From Neurospora intermedia (Eukaryota; Ascomycota; Sordariomycetes; Sordariales; Sordariaceae): a stretch of DNA of 64,000 nucleotides. The translations under genes and the position numbers were made by a program. The notes under the pieces are model-generated. The model saw only the letters and a list, made by a program, of their open reading frames with translations. It was not told the origin of the DNA and did not search any database. The DNA is taken from the NCBI GenBank assembly GCA_037102815.1, contig BTPP01000005.1, forward strand, positions 62,001-126,000. Reading direction: 5' to 3'. Within the stretch, counting starts at the first letter, position 1. Every line of letters starts with the position of its first letter. Shown piece after piece: positions 23,201 through 35,300 of this stretch.

Positions 23201-23283
23201 GAGACTGCAAAGACATGGGCGGAGAAGAGGAAGATGGCGGAGAGGAAGATCCTCAAGGGTGATAGTGTTGACACCCGCGCCAT
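20266..23283 (-). CDS. lhs1: ER lumenal Hsp70-superfamily chaperone, LHS1/Orp150 type
   Basis: One uninterrupted frame of 1005 aa. The N-terminal signal peptide is about residues 1-29. The ATPase domain follows at once (LGVDLGTEYIKAALVKPG), with the second phosphate loop at about 244 (VFDMGAGSTKATV) and the adenosine motif near 404 (ILHGGATRTPFVQ). A beta-domain, an acidic/Ser-rich insertion, an extended helical domain and a low-complexity SASAS stretch near 800 precede a Lys/Glu-rich end. The C-terminus is HEEL, an ER-retention variant of HDEL. Large Hsp70 proteins of this class (yeast Lhs1, mammalian GRP170) are nucleotide-exchange factors for BiP and assist translocation and folding. The ATG lies in good context (CACCATGG). 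Unfolded-protein-response control is expected from the family; I did not identify a convincing element upstream. Confidence 0.96.
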   Translation of the reverse strand: MARVSTLSPLRIFLSAIFLFSAHVFAVSAVLGVDLGTEYIKAALVKPGIPLEIVLTKDSRRKEISAVAFKPSSNGPKKGAYPEREYGSDAMAIAPRFPGDVYPNLKAILGLPTGSAQVREYAERHPSLKLEAHKAKGSAAFKSAGAFTEEEEAWLVEELLAMELQSVRANAEALAGPGSSVRSVVITVPPFYTTEEKRAVELSAELAGLKVLSLVSDGLAVGLNYATTRQFPNVNKGAKAEHHLVFDMGAGSTKATVLSMQSRTVKDVGKFNKTVQEVSVLGSGWDRTLGGDALNYLIVDDMIRQFVESPTAKKAGVTLEAVKSHGRTIAKLTKEAERLRHVLSANQNTQASFEGLYDDVDFKYKITRAEFEEMAATHAQRVSAAVKNALSMAGLQIKDLDSVILHGGATRTPFVQKELESFLGGADKIRTNVNSDEAAVFGAGFRAAELSPSFRVKEIKITDIAYYPAGMRWKNDEGKPKHQRLWTATSPLGAPAKEVTFNNVQDLSVSFYQLVDGAELDTKVFTTKNLTASVEALVEKHKCEKADIKFKVGVRLLSENGEVDVTKAAVECEADEPEKDGFVDGVKNLFGFGKKDKTEGEEDSASASTESSTSTSSSAAASASAETKPSEPKKKQLVQINVDFTLTPTGPTSLLSKASIQALKDRLKSFAASDRTRQLREEALNQLEAYTYKISDILDRESFIAHSSASEREALQQKKDEVSDWLYGDGADATREEFKAKLNELQNIVDPVLKRAEEAEKRPEILKGLQDALDNTNKFVKDIREKIDAYDTFHASASASASASSSIATSSPSTTAPASSATGDFDGLEDDASTTTATREDPMKFLEKELGPVPPLYTLEDLKESEDLYTSISTWLESKIAEQEKLGPTDDPVLTVKDLLERREKLDKAGMALAMKGVKNFEKTQAKGKGGKTNGKANASGSKAGGKKNGKGTKAGEKPAKETVSDEEIEEMLRKVMADEKAKEEAKAQKGEKESKEEPVKHEEL

Positions 23284-25507
23284 GGTGGGCGTTTTGTGTG
23301 TGTGTCTGCGTTGTGTATGCGGTGGGGGGTTCTCGATCGGTATGCGGTGTCGAGCGGGTGTATGGAGGTGTAAAGATGAGAATAAATAAAAGACTCTTCA
23401 AGGAGTGGCGGGAACTAAAAGAGGCATTCCGTCTGCAGACAGAACAACAAAGTGGCCTCAAGTGGTGAAGTGGAAGATGCTGTGTTGTCTTTCTGGCTGG
23501 AATTCGGAGGGGAGCTGCCGTTATGTTGTACTGTACGTAGCAGTAGCGGGCAGCGCTGGCGGCAGGCATTCCATGTTTCAGCACTAATTGATACCTGTTC
23601 TTATCGAAAGGACAACTGTGAGGTCGAGTGTCCACTCATGAAGCTTGGTTCTGACCAATGGGATGCTCTTCTTTGCTGGGTGTTACTGTTAGCCTATCAT
23701 TAGCTGGTAAAGTGCCTGGTGTTCTGGGCGCCCAGCAACTGCGAAACTTCGAGATAAATCGACTTTTTGACTTGTCGTTGCGACATTCCCCGATTCCCAT
23801 GAAGAAGTCAGTACGCACCAAACATCTGAAATAGCTTTATTCATGCTGTTGTTGTCGTCGAGCCTTGTTCTAATCTCTCCTTTGATTAGCAGATACGTCC
23901 ATGCGGAGACTTCCGCAAGTCTGATGTCATGTAATCAGAAAAGAGTGTGTCGAAAGGATCCGCTCCGGATGCCAAGCCCGTGTTCGTGTCCGTGTCCGCC
24001 GAGCTCTACTACCGGTAACAGACCCACTTTCACGGAGCCCGGATTCCAGTGCGGGACGGAACTGCCCTAGACTCTGCATTTGATTCAGGTGAGTGACTGT
24101 CACGCATCTGTGCTTCTTCCATTTTATCTGGGTCCCCTAACCGGGGCATCATGGACCGTGGGTAGCACTCTCGAAGGAAGGATGTGGCTCCTTCCTCTGT
24201 GTTACCACATGTTTGTTTCGAGACGAAACAGTTGGGGGTCACTCCTCTCTTACACCGGCAATATGAACTGTACAACAACCTCGTTGGAAGGTCTAGTAGG
24301 TGAAATATTTTCCTGTCTGGATGTGATGTCCTGGTAACCACTAGTATACGGAAAGTTTTCGTGGTAGCCGTCTCGTGCCGAACCGAACTTTCACTGAGAC
24401 TGGCTCACCAATCTGGCTTACACATCGCAACACAATGTGTCATGATCTATGGATCGTATGTGGTCCGTTAGTGCAATTGGAAGGTCGATGTGTTTTAAAA
24501 AGCATATTCGTGAGTAAGGACCGTACCGACCATTTGGGAACAATGATACCAAGGAGTGACATATTTCAGCTGATTCTTTTTTCTCCCTCGTCTCACCCTT
24601 CGCCTGGGTACCTATTCATTCGTTGACTTCCCACCGCTCCTTCCTCCCTTCAGGGTATCTTCTTGAAAGATCTCCTGCTCCTGCCTTTTTGGTATCTTTT
24701 TTCTCTCTTCTGACCAATCAACCCTGGCGTGTTCACCACACCCAACCGTTCCTTCAGTCCGTCCAGGTCTTCTTCAGTTGTTCTCCTTCCCGTCATCTCT
24801 TTAACTACTACCTTACTAGAGGTAGAGGTAGTTCTAGAGATGATTAAGTAGCCTGCTAACCCCTCCGTAGTTTCCTTGCGTCCGCACGAAATACCTACCT
24901 AGGTACCTGACATCCCATGCTCAGTCCACCTACTGTACCATAACTCACCGCTAGAACATGAATAATGTGATTTTCTTCCATTTCTTTTTGTTTCTACCCT
25001 GAAAGATACTGGGTGGTGAGATCGAAACTGGTGAGAGCTCTGACGGTCCTCTTATCATTGCCCGCAATGCGATCCGACATGGATGTATCAAGTCCAAAGT
25101 CGCTCCGCGAAGACCAGATTCCTCCGCTTGAAGAAAGGCGAGCAAACTTGATATCGCCTATTAAATCAAAACTTTGACGAACACGTAATATGTGTCACTC
25201 ACAATCCATCGGATATTTTCCATTCTGTGACCGCTTCTGTGACCACTTGGTTCACTTGAACGGCGTTCGTGTACAAGTCGGGTGTAGCTAGAAGAATAGG
25301 GTAGCTACAGTGGGGGCAGTCACACTCGAGATAATTTCTTACAGCTTTCTCTGTCAAGGCCAAGTGGAAAGTAGGAAGAGAATTGTTCCTTCCATCATCA
25401 CCCAAAGGGGGTAGTTCCACGAACATCATAAATATTCTTCCAACTTAGACCTCTTGTCGAGACCCCGAACTTCGACCTTAACAAACCCCCAAATCCACAC
25501 AGCGAGG
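23284..25507. other. Divergent intergenic interval, 2.2 kb
   Basis: Upstream regions of LHS1 (minus) and the aspartyl protease (plus). A GT-rich stretch lies at about 23293-23316 in the LHS1 leader. A GAGGTAGAGGTAG cluster is at 24818-24832. Short frames exist on both strands but none has family features or a good splice model. Confidence 0.5.
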
Positions 25508-27271
25508 ATGGCGTTCAGCATCTTTATCTCGGCGCTCGTCTTCCTCAAGGCTCACTTCATCGCCGCCGTGGTTTTGCCGGGCTTACTTCATTCTCAACAT
25601 CATCATTCCCGCCGTGACCCGACGTCAGCGGCATCATTCTCACTTGCGGCTCACTACAACGCTGCCTTTCACTCTGCCCATCATGATCAACCCTCGAACC
25701 ATGGTCTCGCATCCTATTACCGTTCCCTCTCTCGGTTGCCCAACATCAACCTTGACTCCATCCCCTTAGGTCTCAAGAGGGTCGTCTCCGACAAACCCAA
25801 AGGCTCCAGCAGTAGTCTCCCCGCTACCCCCTTCTGGGAAGAGCGCGAGTATCTTACCCCACTCACCGTCGCTACTCCTCCGCAGACGGTTGTCGTTAAT
25901 ATCGACACCGGTTCCATCAGTTTATGGCTATTGAGCTCAGAGACCTTCATCGCCAACAAGACGCTGCGGGTCTTGTACGATGTTGGCAAGTCGACAACGG
26001 CGGAGAAGGTTGTTAATGCTTCTTGGGCTACACATTATGGTACGTCGCGCCTTTCATTTTCGATCTTTCCCCGTTCTGGCTCTGAGCCGTGGATCTGCTG
26101 GGTGATGACTGATACAGCAAACAAAACAGAGGATGGAAGCTACGCCGCTGGAAATGTGTACCACGACACCCTCCGCTTGGGCAATGTCGAACTTCCCAAG
26201 GCCGTTATACAAAGTGCTCTCGAAGTTAGTCTCGACCTCGCCTCAGACCTCGCCATTTCCGGCATTATGGGTCTAGCCTACAACATGTCGAGCGATGTGC
26301 ACCCCTTGGGAACAGAGACGACCGTCTTGGAGCAAATCTTCGAGCGACTGGACCAGCCTCTCATGACCATCGACCTGCGCACCCACGCCAATGGGACTTA
26401 CACCTTCGGATCAATCCCGGCTTCCATTTCCGCGACAGCTGGGGAAAAGGGAAGAGCACCCTACAAGGGAGAAATCAACTACTACCCCCTCAGCCCTAGC
26501 CCGTACTGGCAAACCACCTACGCGTCCTTCTCCATCGCCAACAGCACCTACCAATCGCCGTGGATGAACGCGGGCGGTCTCGAGGACGCCGACACTGAGC
26601 CCCCTACTCGGCTCACTCCCACATGCTCGACCTCCCCCCTTACAACTACCTCCACCGACTCTTTGCCAGATCCGAATGTTCCGGCCACGCAGCCCCTGCT
26701 CGCGCGTGAAGCTATCATCGACACGGGTACTTCCAACATCATGCTCCCCGACGCCATCGTCAAAAGTTACTACGCCCACGTTCCCGGCGCCGTGTTCCGC
26801 ACCGAGTACAACACCTGGACGTTCCCTTGCGATTTGAAGGTTCCTGTTCATACGCGGTCTGGTCCACCTCCTACTAGTGCTGGTTCTAGTGATGAAGAGA
26901 AGATGAAGCCCGAGCCCGTGCTCCCGGATCTGAAAATTGCCTTTGGCCGCGAAAAGGGTGGTTGGCACGCCACCATTCCCGGAGCGCTGTTCAACTATTC
27001 TGTGATAACGGTTAAGGAGGGTCACGGAGGCTCTTCTTCCACTACTGCTGTGCGTCCTGCTTCTTTGGAGAGGTTTGTTGGTGGCGATGGTAGGGAGGAC
27101 ATGGCGGAGAAAGAGGACGACAACGAGCCGAAAATGATCACCACATGCATGGGTGGTATTCAGAACAACATGGACATGGATATCTCTGTTCTTGGAGATA
27201 TCTTCCTTAAGGCTGTCTTTGTTGTGCTGGATATGAGAGGACGGGTGGGTTTTGCTGACAAGGAGCTGTAG
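25508..27271 (+). CDS. Secreted pepsin-like aspartyl protease (A1 family)
   Basis: Most likely two exons, 25508-26039 and 26118-27271, giving 561 aa. The 78-nt intron (GTACGT...ACAG) is a multiple of three and has no stop, so the frame is also open without splicing; removing it restores the family pattern TEDGSYAAGNVYHDTLRLG. The ATG at 25508 gives a signal peptide (MAFSIFISALVFLKAHFIAA), followed by a propeptide-like His/Ser-rich region. The two catalytic motifs are D133-T-G-S (VNIDTGSISLW) and D379-T-G-T (AIIDTGTSNIMLP). Several N-glycosylation sites are visible. A long acidic insertion precedes the end (GGIQNNMDMDISVLGDIFLK is the usual C-terminal hydrophobic-glycine region). There is no GPI signal. 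It should be a vacuolar or secreted endoprotease. Confidence 0.9.
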   Translation: MAFSIFISALVFLKAHFIAAVVLPGLLHSQHHHSRRDPTSAASFSLAAHYNAAFHSAHHDQPSNHGLASYYRSLSRLPNINLDSIPLGLKRVVSDKPKGSSSSLPATPFWEEREYLTPLTVATPPQTVVVNIDTGSISLWLLSSETFIANKTLRVLYDVGKSTTAEKVVNASWATHYGTSRLSFSIFPRSGSEPWICWVMTDTANKTEDGSYAAGNVYHDTLRLGNVELPKAVIQSALEVSLDLASDLAISGIMGLAYNMSSDVHPLGTETTVLEQIFERLDQPLMTIDLRTHANGTYTFGSIPASISATAGEKGRAPYKGEINYYPLSPSPYWQTTYASFSIANSTYQSPWMNAGGLEDADTEPPTRLTPTCSTSPLTTTSTDSLPDPNVPATQPLLAREAIIDTGTSNIMLPDAIVKSYYAHVPGAVFRTEYNTWTFPCDLKVPVHTRSGPPPTSAGSSDEEKMKPEPVLPDLKIAFGREKGGWHATIPGALFNYSVITVKEGHGGSSSTTAVRPASLERFVGGDGREDMAEKEDDNEPKMITTCMGGIQNNMDMDISVLGDIFLKAVFVVLDMRGRVGFADKEL

Positions 27272-28505
27272 TTCCTCGGTAGCTCAGGTTCCTTAGGTCT
27301 CGGGCATTATGAGGGCGTTTGTTGCGCTCGAGACAAAGTTTGGTCGTTTGACGGAGTCATGAGTGTCTGGAGTTGGTATTTCCCCTGGTTCTTCACGCGA
27401 TTGACCCCTTTTATATCTTCAGCAAGTAGGTATAAGCCCCTCTTCCAGTGTCCGGGCGTAGTTAAACCGGTAGCGTGAATTAACTCCTTCCCATTCCAGT
27501 TGTTGATTTGTATGGACCTAGCCATCACCGTGATAGGTATACCTACGAATTTCTGTCAGTGACTGACCTCTTCTCTTAACGTGCGTCGGGAAGCACAAAA
27601 CAGAGGGGACAGGGGCAATATTGCCATTGTCATCCCTTACCGAACCCCTTGCGAATAGCACACACCTAAGGGAGCGGGAATGGTTCCCTTCAAGTTACAA
27701 TCTCTGTTCCGGACATGGTACAATATATCCAACCTACAGATGCAACTGAACTACCGTGAAATCCTAGACAAATGTCGTGTCTCTGTAGTTACAGGACATG
27801 TGAACCCTCCAAGAGCCGTTGCAGTCATCCTTTGTGCTGCTCTCCCTTCTCCAATCCCTTACGTCCCATGCAAATGCCACTTCTCCAGGCGATTTGGCCA
27901 ACCCTGAACCCTTCATCCAACCGTCCTGCCCCAGGACACCAAACCGGCGAGAACGATCGTTGTTGGCCTCGTGTAGAGGCAGAAGTGCAAGCGAGTGGAT
28001 GATTATTAATGTTATGACGTCCTGGTATCTGGGGGTCGAAAGCCAAAACTCCGTGAACCGGGCCATGGTAATGGTAAAGTCCTTCTTTTGTCGCTTCCTT
28101 GACAGCAGTCCTGGAGTAGGGTTTCCTCAAGACCTGGAACATAGCGAAGCGCAGTCATAGTAGTCGAGAAAGAGTGGACGTCTCCATTTCGTTGGAAGAA
28201 AGGCATTCGATTGGCATTGGCCCGGTCGGCGGCGAAGAAAGTATTAAAATTGTAGTAGTGCTGATACAGCGTGTCGTGGTATTCGTATTTCGCCGTCTAT
28301 CATGGATCCGGTTCTCCGGGATTCGCCAACGGCTTCATGGGCTGTCGTGTGACCCGCCCGGTTATTGTCACTCCCCGGCAAATCTCAGTAGATGTCGTCA
28401 TCTGTTGTAATGCGCAATTCCGATCCCTCCTCCACCCTCCGTGCTGTCGACAAGGTTGAGGAGACATTGGGGGTATCTCTCGAATTCAAAGTAGTGTGGA
28501 GGTAC
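27272..28505. other. Convergent interval, 1.2 kb
   Basis: Lies between the protease 3' end and the 3' end of the minus-strand coiled-coil gene. I see only presumed UTR and no conserved frame. Confidence 0.5.
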
Positions 28506-29499
28506 TCAGTGGCCTCGCTCGCGATCACCGTCTGGATTAGGGGCCACAAGGACAAAGTCAGTATAACTGGAGGTCTCGGATACGGTTTGGATGGATATCA
28601 TGGATGCTGCGTCATCTCCGGAGGAAGCACATGTAGCGACGTGGAAGAATGGCTGTTCAGACGGTCGGGGTGCTCTTGGTGTTCGGGGGCTAGCGGGCTC
28701 GATCGGGGAATCCAATTCACCTTCACTTCCTATCGGGGTAGGCGGCATCGCCCCGGAACCTGGCGCCTGCTGGCTCTGTCTCATGGTCCCTGGCCTGCTC
28801 TTGACGTGTTGGGTCTGGGTGTGGATCTGTGATGGCTGTGCTGAGCTGCCGACAGCAGCTGCTGGGTACTGACTCTTGAGTTTCTCCTCCATCTCACGGA
28901 TACGCGCCTCGAGGGCTTCGAGTTCAGACGTCTTTTTGTCGACTTCTTGCTTTCTGTTGCCACCCAAAAAGGTAGACGGGTTAGCGAATGGGTGCTAGCA
29001 GGGGCTGTAGAAGTATGCGAACCGGGTATCGAGATCGATGTCAATCGTGGCGCTGGCTTTGGCGTTGGCGTTGGCGGAGACTGACCGCTTGTCGACCTGG
29101 TCGTCGAGGTCGGTGATGTCCTTGTCGATGCGGAAAATGTCCATCAGCTCTTGGGAGAAGTTGCGCGCAATGGTGCTGTCATTTTGTTTGCCATGTTAGT
29201 CCACTGTCATGTTTGGTGCTTCTTTCCATCATGTTTATCGCCGCGTCATGATACTTGATGCCGGGCTGGTTTATGCAAGGTACCGAGCGGGACGTTTGGC
29301 GTGCTTGCCGTGGTGGGTAGTGTAGAACATGGAATGACGGGTGGGCACTGTATCGCATAATAAGAAAGGGGATAAGGAATTTGGGAACGCACGATTGCGG
29401 GCGACGGCCATTGGGCTTCCAGTCGCGGTCAAGCTCTTCGTCGGTCATGTTGTTATGGGTGGTGGTGGTGGTGGTTGTGGTAGCAGTGGTGGAAGACAT
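28506..29499 (-). CDS. Small coiled-coil protein of unknown function
   Basis: Three exons: 29499-29393, 29175-29086 and 28953-28506, with introns of 217 and 132 nt (GTGCGT and GTCAGT donors, both CAG acceptors); product 214 aa. The start has a Thr run encoded by an ACC microsatellite, then MTDEELDRDWKPNGRRPQS. Exon 2 encodes a helix (TIARNFSQELMDIFRIDKDI) that runs into a heptad-like coiled coil across the second splice (VDKRKQEVDKKTSELEALE), to about residue 90. The rest is Pro/Ser-rich and probably disordered, with two possible TP/SP phosphosites (MPPTPIG; EPASPRTP). There is no signal peptide. I do not recognise the family; the helix spanning two exon junctions supports the splice model. 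Confidence 0.65.
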
Positions 29500-32397
29500 G
29501 ATAATTTCTCGAGTATAGTTAGGATAGCAGAAGAGAGGACGGAAAGAAATCAAGAAGGCGACGGAACAAAGGATGGACGGCAAGGAGGAGTTGTCAAAGG
29601 ATGAAATAGACAAACGGAAATGGTTAATCAATTGCAAGGAAAGGTATACGAACGGATGCATGTGCCCTGTCGGTGTTAATGTCACCGTCTGCAGTGCCCT
29701 TAATTAGCGTGGGACTTGGCGGTACAACGCCCGGAGTACCTAACATGTTTTTGTTCCAACAAGGTGAGCAAGGGTCCCAGCTGTCTGGCAAAAGCGGCCA
29801 GCTGCATTTCACAAGTACCTATACCTACAGTATGTCTCTGACTTGCCCGCTCTTGGGCATCTCCTGACACTAACAACTCGGTCAGGAGTTCTGTTCCTCT
29901 GAGTGGTTGAAGGGACGGCAATGCACGACACCAGGACCCCTTTGACTCCTTGGACTGGCCCTACGATGGAGATTATCGGTTTGCCCGGTGGGTACTGGTC
30001 ACCCGCTCAGGGCCACTACTGACTTCATCTCCCCTCCGCTATTGTATGGATTGAGGGGATGGAGGGTACGTACAGATTAAGGGGGCAACATCCGGGGAGT
30101 CAACGTTGAACCTTACAACCACGGAGAACACCTCAGTTGCTTGTGACGGAACTGTCGATACTTGCACATGACACACACAAAACCAGAATCCAGAAGAACA
30201 GACACGTGGGCAGGGGCACAAAATGAAACACTTATCCCGGTGTCCAGATCATACAGGCTAGCATCCTGACACCAGAGCGTCATCCATTGTAAAGAGCGGG
30301 GACAAGGCAACCTTTGAAGGATTACCTGCCAGACATACTCTGCCGTCCTGGCTTCCTACAAAATCTCAACCACAATCTTTATAAACCTGAGTTATGGATA
30401 TTGCCAGTACCTGCCTTGGTGTTAGGTATGCACCGAGTGGTGCAGCGAGGTAGGCAGGCACCGAAACCGACATCTGCAAAAAGAGGCTGCGGGGCCGCTT
30501 TGAGGTATGCATGCCCCTGCACACTGCAACTCTCACTTCCAGTCAGGTTCCCCCCCTGGCAGAAGCAAGCAGGGCATGTTTTTTATGCTCGGACACCACT
30601 TCCACACCACCGACACATGACAGACTCAACGCCAGTCCTCTACCTGAAAGCTGCCCGAAAAATGCGCGAACACAGGTTACTGAGGCCCCATAACTTACGG
30701 GTACGTGGACAACTTGAAGGCACATACCGTAGAGGTAGTCGACTTGGCACCCTGGTACCTCATACACCTCAGTTCAGGTAATACTACTGATTTGGTTGCT
30801 ACCTAGCTCGAGAGCTCTGCTTAACTTTTCCAAAGATTTCCCATCTCATCCATACCGGTGTAGTTTGCACGCTCCATGAGTGTCTTGATGTGTCCTTGTG
30901 AGGCTTTGGAACGGGTTGGGATAGCGGATAGATCTTGTCTCGGGTACTATGAGTGCTAAGCTAACAAGAAACCACACGAAAATCAAAATTGGTGGTCACA
31001 TAGACCACCCACTCATGTACAGAAGTGGTGTCCCAGTCGACGATCACGGCAACGAGGTGGAGATCATTCGATCTCAACTCATCAAGGAAGGTTACATGGT
31101 GAGGTCCATCGCCATTTAACATATTTCTTGAGAAAATAACTTCAGAGTGCAACTGCTTGGCCTTTTTCAGTCAAGATGAAAGCAGACAATGCATGGTGAT
31201 ACAAGCAGGTACCTCTACTGATCCAGTCATGGGTCAATGTACACCTTATTGCGCCGTCCAAGGCTGAAACGTGGGCCGGAGCGCATCCCCAGACTCTCCG
31301 GATGCTCCCGGGCTCCCGGGGAAGACCCCACAGGCGAACCCGGAGATCTCGCCGGGCGGAGACTATGACCAGGCCGATAAGAACCGGACCCCCTGGTTTC
31401 CTGATTTTCGGAGCCGAGTCACGTGGTGGGAGAATCTAGCGTTACAATAAATGCTCCCGAATCCACACTAAACTGGGAATATCTTGTGATCGCTGAAGAA
31501 GCAAGCTTGCTCTTTACCCCGGCAACAATCGATCGAACCCCCGGAACCCCCAGCACCTGCACTGGACCGCGTTGCATTTTGTCGAGCACTGCACTGACTG
31601 ACAGTTGAGCGACACGCAATTCTCCAGCCCAACGGGGACGACCGCTCCCGCTCCCAGTTTCGACCGCAACCATCGCAACCACATTCGGCCCGCCATTCGC
31701 CTGCAGCAAACCGAGATTCAGCGACACACCTTTTTTTCTCGGGGTGTTTTTTTTTTTGTTTTTTTGTTTTTTTTCCTTCCCGAGCCAAGAGATCAACTAC
31801 TTTACCACGACAGGCCACGATCCGACTCCCGATAGACGAGCGATCACACGTGATAGCCAACCAAAGCGATTTTGAGATTTGCAAGATCACACCCCCCCAA
31901 AAAAATCATCGGCATCGATTTCCGAGTTCGCGCCAACAGACATTACATCGAGAAGCCATCTTCGCAACCGAAAGGCGGCTTCATATCACCACATGCGGCG
32001 ACCTGATTCGCATCTACCTACCCCAATTGAGATCGCTGCCCGGCGTGTTGGATAAAGGCTGCCGGTATGTCAACTCAAGATGCCCGTGGGAGACGCGACC
32101 CCCAAAGTGCGACGCGCGAGCGGGGGGCGCTGCATCGCGTTTAGCGGCTTGATTATAGTGGTCGGCCCCGAGCCTGGAGGGGTGCATTTCTCTGCGTGGT
32201 GCTCTGCAGTGGTCAAACAATGCCCCAAGTGGAAGCTCAAGAAATGCGACCACACCACAACTACCTACCTAGTCACCTACCAGATACTTTCCGTTACTTG
32301 ACACAGTCACTGACCATCCCAGATCGTGGCGCCGATTCACCTTCTTCCGCAACGGCGTGACAGTCCCCTCGATCTCCGGCGAGGTGGAGTCTGGGGC
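29500..32397. other. Divergent interval with a long leader for the bromodomain gene
   Basis: About 2.9 kb without a supported gene. A GC-rich hairpin, GGAGCGCATCC/GGATGCTCC, is at 31278-31308. A nearly pure T-rich tract is at 31731-31776. A 20-codon upstream ORF starts with ATG at 31993. A probable leader intron runs 32065-32322 (GTATGT donor, CACTGAC branch, CAG acceptor). The last three suggest a long, structured, intron-bearing 5' UTR for the gene at 32398. Confidence 0.45.
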
Positions 32398-35300
32398 ATG
32401 ACTACCACGAGCCGCGACGCTTACACTCCCCTCGAATCGCTGTTCCTGCTCCGCGGCATCGCCAAACACGGTCTCGACCAGCAGGCCTTCCACCGCATCG
32501 CCGACCTTCTTCAGCAGAACCACCTCATCAAGCTTGCTCCCTCGTACGATGCCGCGAGACTGAGGCCCGAGCCTCTCCAGGAGCTCTTCCTCCACCTGCT
32601 GTGGGACGAGCTGAAGCAAGAGCACGACACCCCAGGCCCCAAACCCGATGGAGATCTGTCTCCGAACTCGAAACGGCGACGCTTGCAGCCCCCGCCGCTG
32701 CCCACTCTGAGGGAGGCCCATCAATATGTGCCCAAGATCGAAAGCCTTTACCGGAAACTCGAGCAGACCTACGTCAACCAGACTCTCCAGGAGATTGACC
32801 AGTACGAGAGACACTATGACCGGCTTCAAACCGAGGTGCGGGTGCTAGAGCAGGCGGTTGCCCGGGACGAGGAGCAGGAGAGGAGGCAAAAGATTCCAGA
32901 TGGTGTACCGGCTCAGGACGGTCCCGTGGCACATAAGCAAAGTCCGGCTTTGGGTTCGGTTCCCAGTCCAGTTGCCGTTCAGGGTCCCGGGGCTAGGTTG
33001 CCTAATGGCGCCAGTCACGGTCCTTCGCCAGTTGCTTCACCGCGGATCGCTTCACCACGACTACCGCCTCCGCAATCTCAGTCTCCCCGTACTCCTTCGA
33101 CTCCCCAACTACCGATACCTACTCCTCCTCCTCCTCCTCCTCCTCCGCCACCACCGCCGCCGCCACCGCCGCCGTCGCAGCAACATCAACAGCAGCAGCA
33201 CCAGCCGCCGCCGCCGCCGCCGATTCCACCGCAGCTACCGCCACAGGTATCCGCTCATATACCGCCACGGCCCGAGGTCGCTCGTCATGCGAGCGTGCCG
33301 TCTCCCACGACTCAGCTACCGCCAGTCAGGTCGAGTCCCGCACCGTTGCCTCCTACTACGCTGCCTCCGACTCTACCCCCGACTACAACGGCAGCATTGC
33401 AGCCACAGCTGGTGAGCTCTCCGCGGTTGGGACATCACAACATTCCTCGGGGTCCGATTACGTCCGGTCCTGGTTCTCCAAGGCCTATGACTGCCGGTGG
33501 TGGGATACCGCATGTCCTTCAACCCCCAGCTTCGTTCTCCCAGGCGCCTCCTCAGCCACCTCAGCCACCCAAGCCTTCGACTCCTACCGGAGGACTGCCA
33601 CGACTAGACAGCATTGCAGGACCTTCGAGACAGTCTCCGGTTCTTCAGACTGCTCATCACCCTGCAACTACTCTCCCTCAGCCACAGCCACTGATCCCTG
33701 GACAGGCACAGGGTGGGCAACTCAAATGGGAGCCTCCATATCAACCACAAGCTGGCCATCGTCCTATCTTGGGCCCTGGACAGCAACATCCCCATTACAG
33801 CCCTGTATCACAACCTGCCCAGCCGCTGCACTCGCCTAGGCTGCCTTCGCATCCGCCACCTCAGCAGGTACAGCAACATCCAGTGGTAACAAGGCCACCC
33901 CAGCCGCCACCTATGAAGCCACAGGTCTTGATACCTCCTCAGACTGGCCAACATTATGCTCCTCCTTTGCAGCCGGCGCCTAATAGGGCCATGTCCGACT
34001 CACCTGGTCCGAGTCCTGTTCGGCAACCGGTGGCTTCTAATGCGGCTACGGGAATACCCAGGGCTAATTACCAGCAACATCCCTCGCCATATCCTCCATA
34101 TCATCTTCCCCAGCATCTGCAGCAGGGTGCCGCGGTTTCTTCACCGCCGCAATCGCCGTCTGCGATTCCACCGAGACTTACTCATGGGTTGGCTGCTCCT
34201 CAGCAGCAACGATCGCCTCCGCCGCTGCAGCCACAACAGCAGCAGTCGCCTCAACATCAACCTCAGGCGCTACAGGCTCCTCCGCCGTTCAGCCAGCCGG
34301 TTACGACGTCTATGGCCCCGTCGCCGTCTTTGGCACCTATTCAGTCGGAGGTACAGAGGGCTTATCCTTCGCCATACCCACCTCAGCTACCGCAGCCTTC
34401 TCATCCACCACAGGCACATCCGCCGCAAGCGCCTCATCCGCCTCAAGTGCCGCATCAACACCCGCCGCAGGCACACCAAGTTCCTCAGGTGCCCCAAGCA
34501 TCACAGGCTCCTCAACCTCATGTTCCACGGACACCACAGGTTCATCCGACGCCGCATCTACCGCATCCACCGCAGGCTTCCTTGCCCCAGGTTACCCAAG
34601 CTCAATCACCGCGGATTCCCCCGATCACTCATGCTCCTCAGCCACCGGTCACCCATGCGCCGCATGTACCACATCCACCGCAACAGCAGCAACAACAACA
34701 ACAACAACAACAGCAGCAGCAGCAGCAACAGCCACAACAACCACAGCCCCCGATCCCACAACACAGGCCACGCTCGCAATCTGCCGCAACAACTTATTCC
34801 GGACCCCGGTTCAGCCCCATCACTTCGGTCACTACTACTCTGGTACCTCCCGCAAAACTGGGTCTCGGCACTGGCACCAAGTGGGTGTCTGCAGCTAGTG
34901 CGTCTACCCCTAAGCTACCTGATGTCCGGTCTGGCGGTGATGAGATTCGGCCTCCTGCGTTTGAGCCACTTAGTCCTGTACAGCAGCCTGCAGTTTTGCC
35001 ATCGGCCAGGCAAGATGCAGCCAGACCTTCTCCGGCTCGACAGCCGACGAATGAAACGTCTCGAGCTAGGGGAAGCATCCCTCTCGTAGGTCCCCAACCT
35101 ACCCCGGCGTCACAGGCTCGTCAGCAAGCAGCTCAGAAGGTATCAAGGCCACTGGATAAACCAACCGCTTCTGAACAACCCAGCACGGTGAAGGAAATTG
35201 CTAAAGAATCCGCCAAGGAGCCTGAGCCAGCCACCAGTGTTAAGAACGAGGTGGACACGCCCCGGGCTACAATGGACACGGGTGATACGACAGCAGACGA

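Noticed and set aside
22555-23262. 235-codon plus-strand frame inside LHS1
   Set aside because: Antisense shadow with no start context or domain.
33956-35089. 377-codon frame overlapping the bromodomain gene on the same strand
   Set aside because: A shifted reading of Pro/Gln low-complexity codons giving Arg/Ser/His-rich nonsense.
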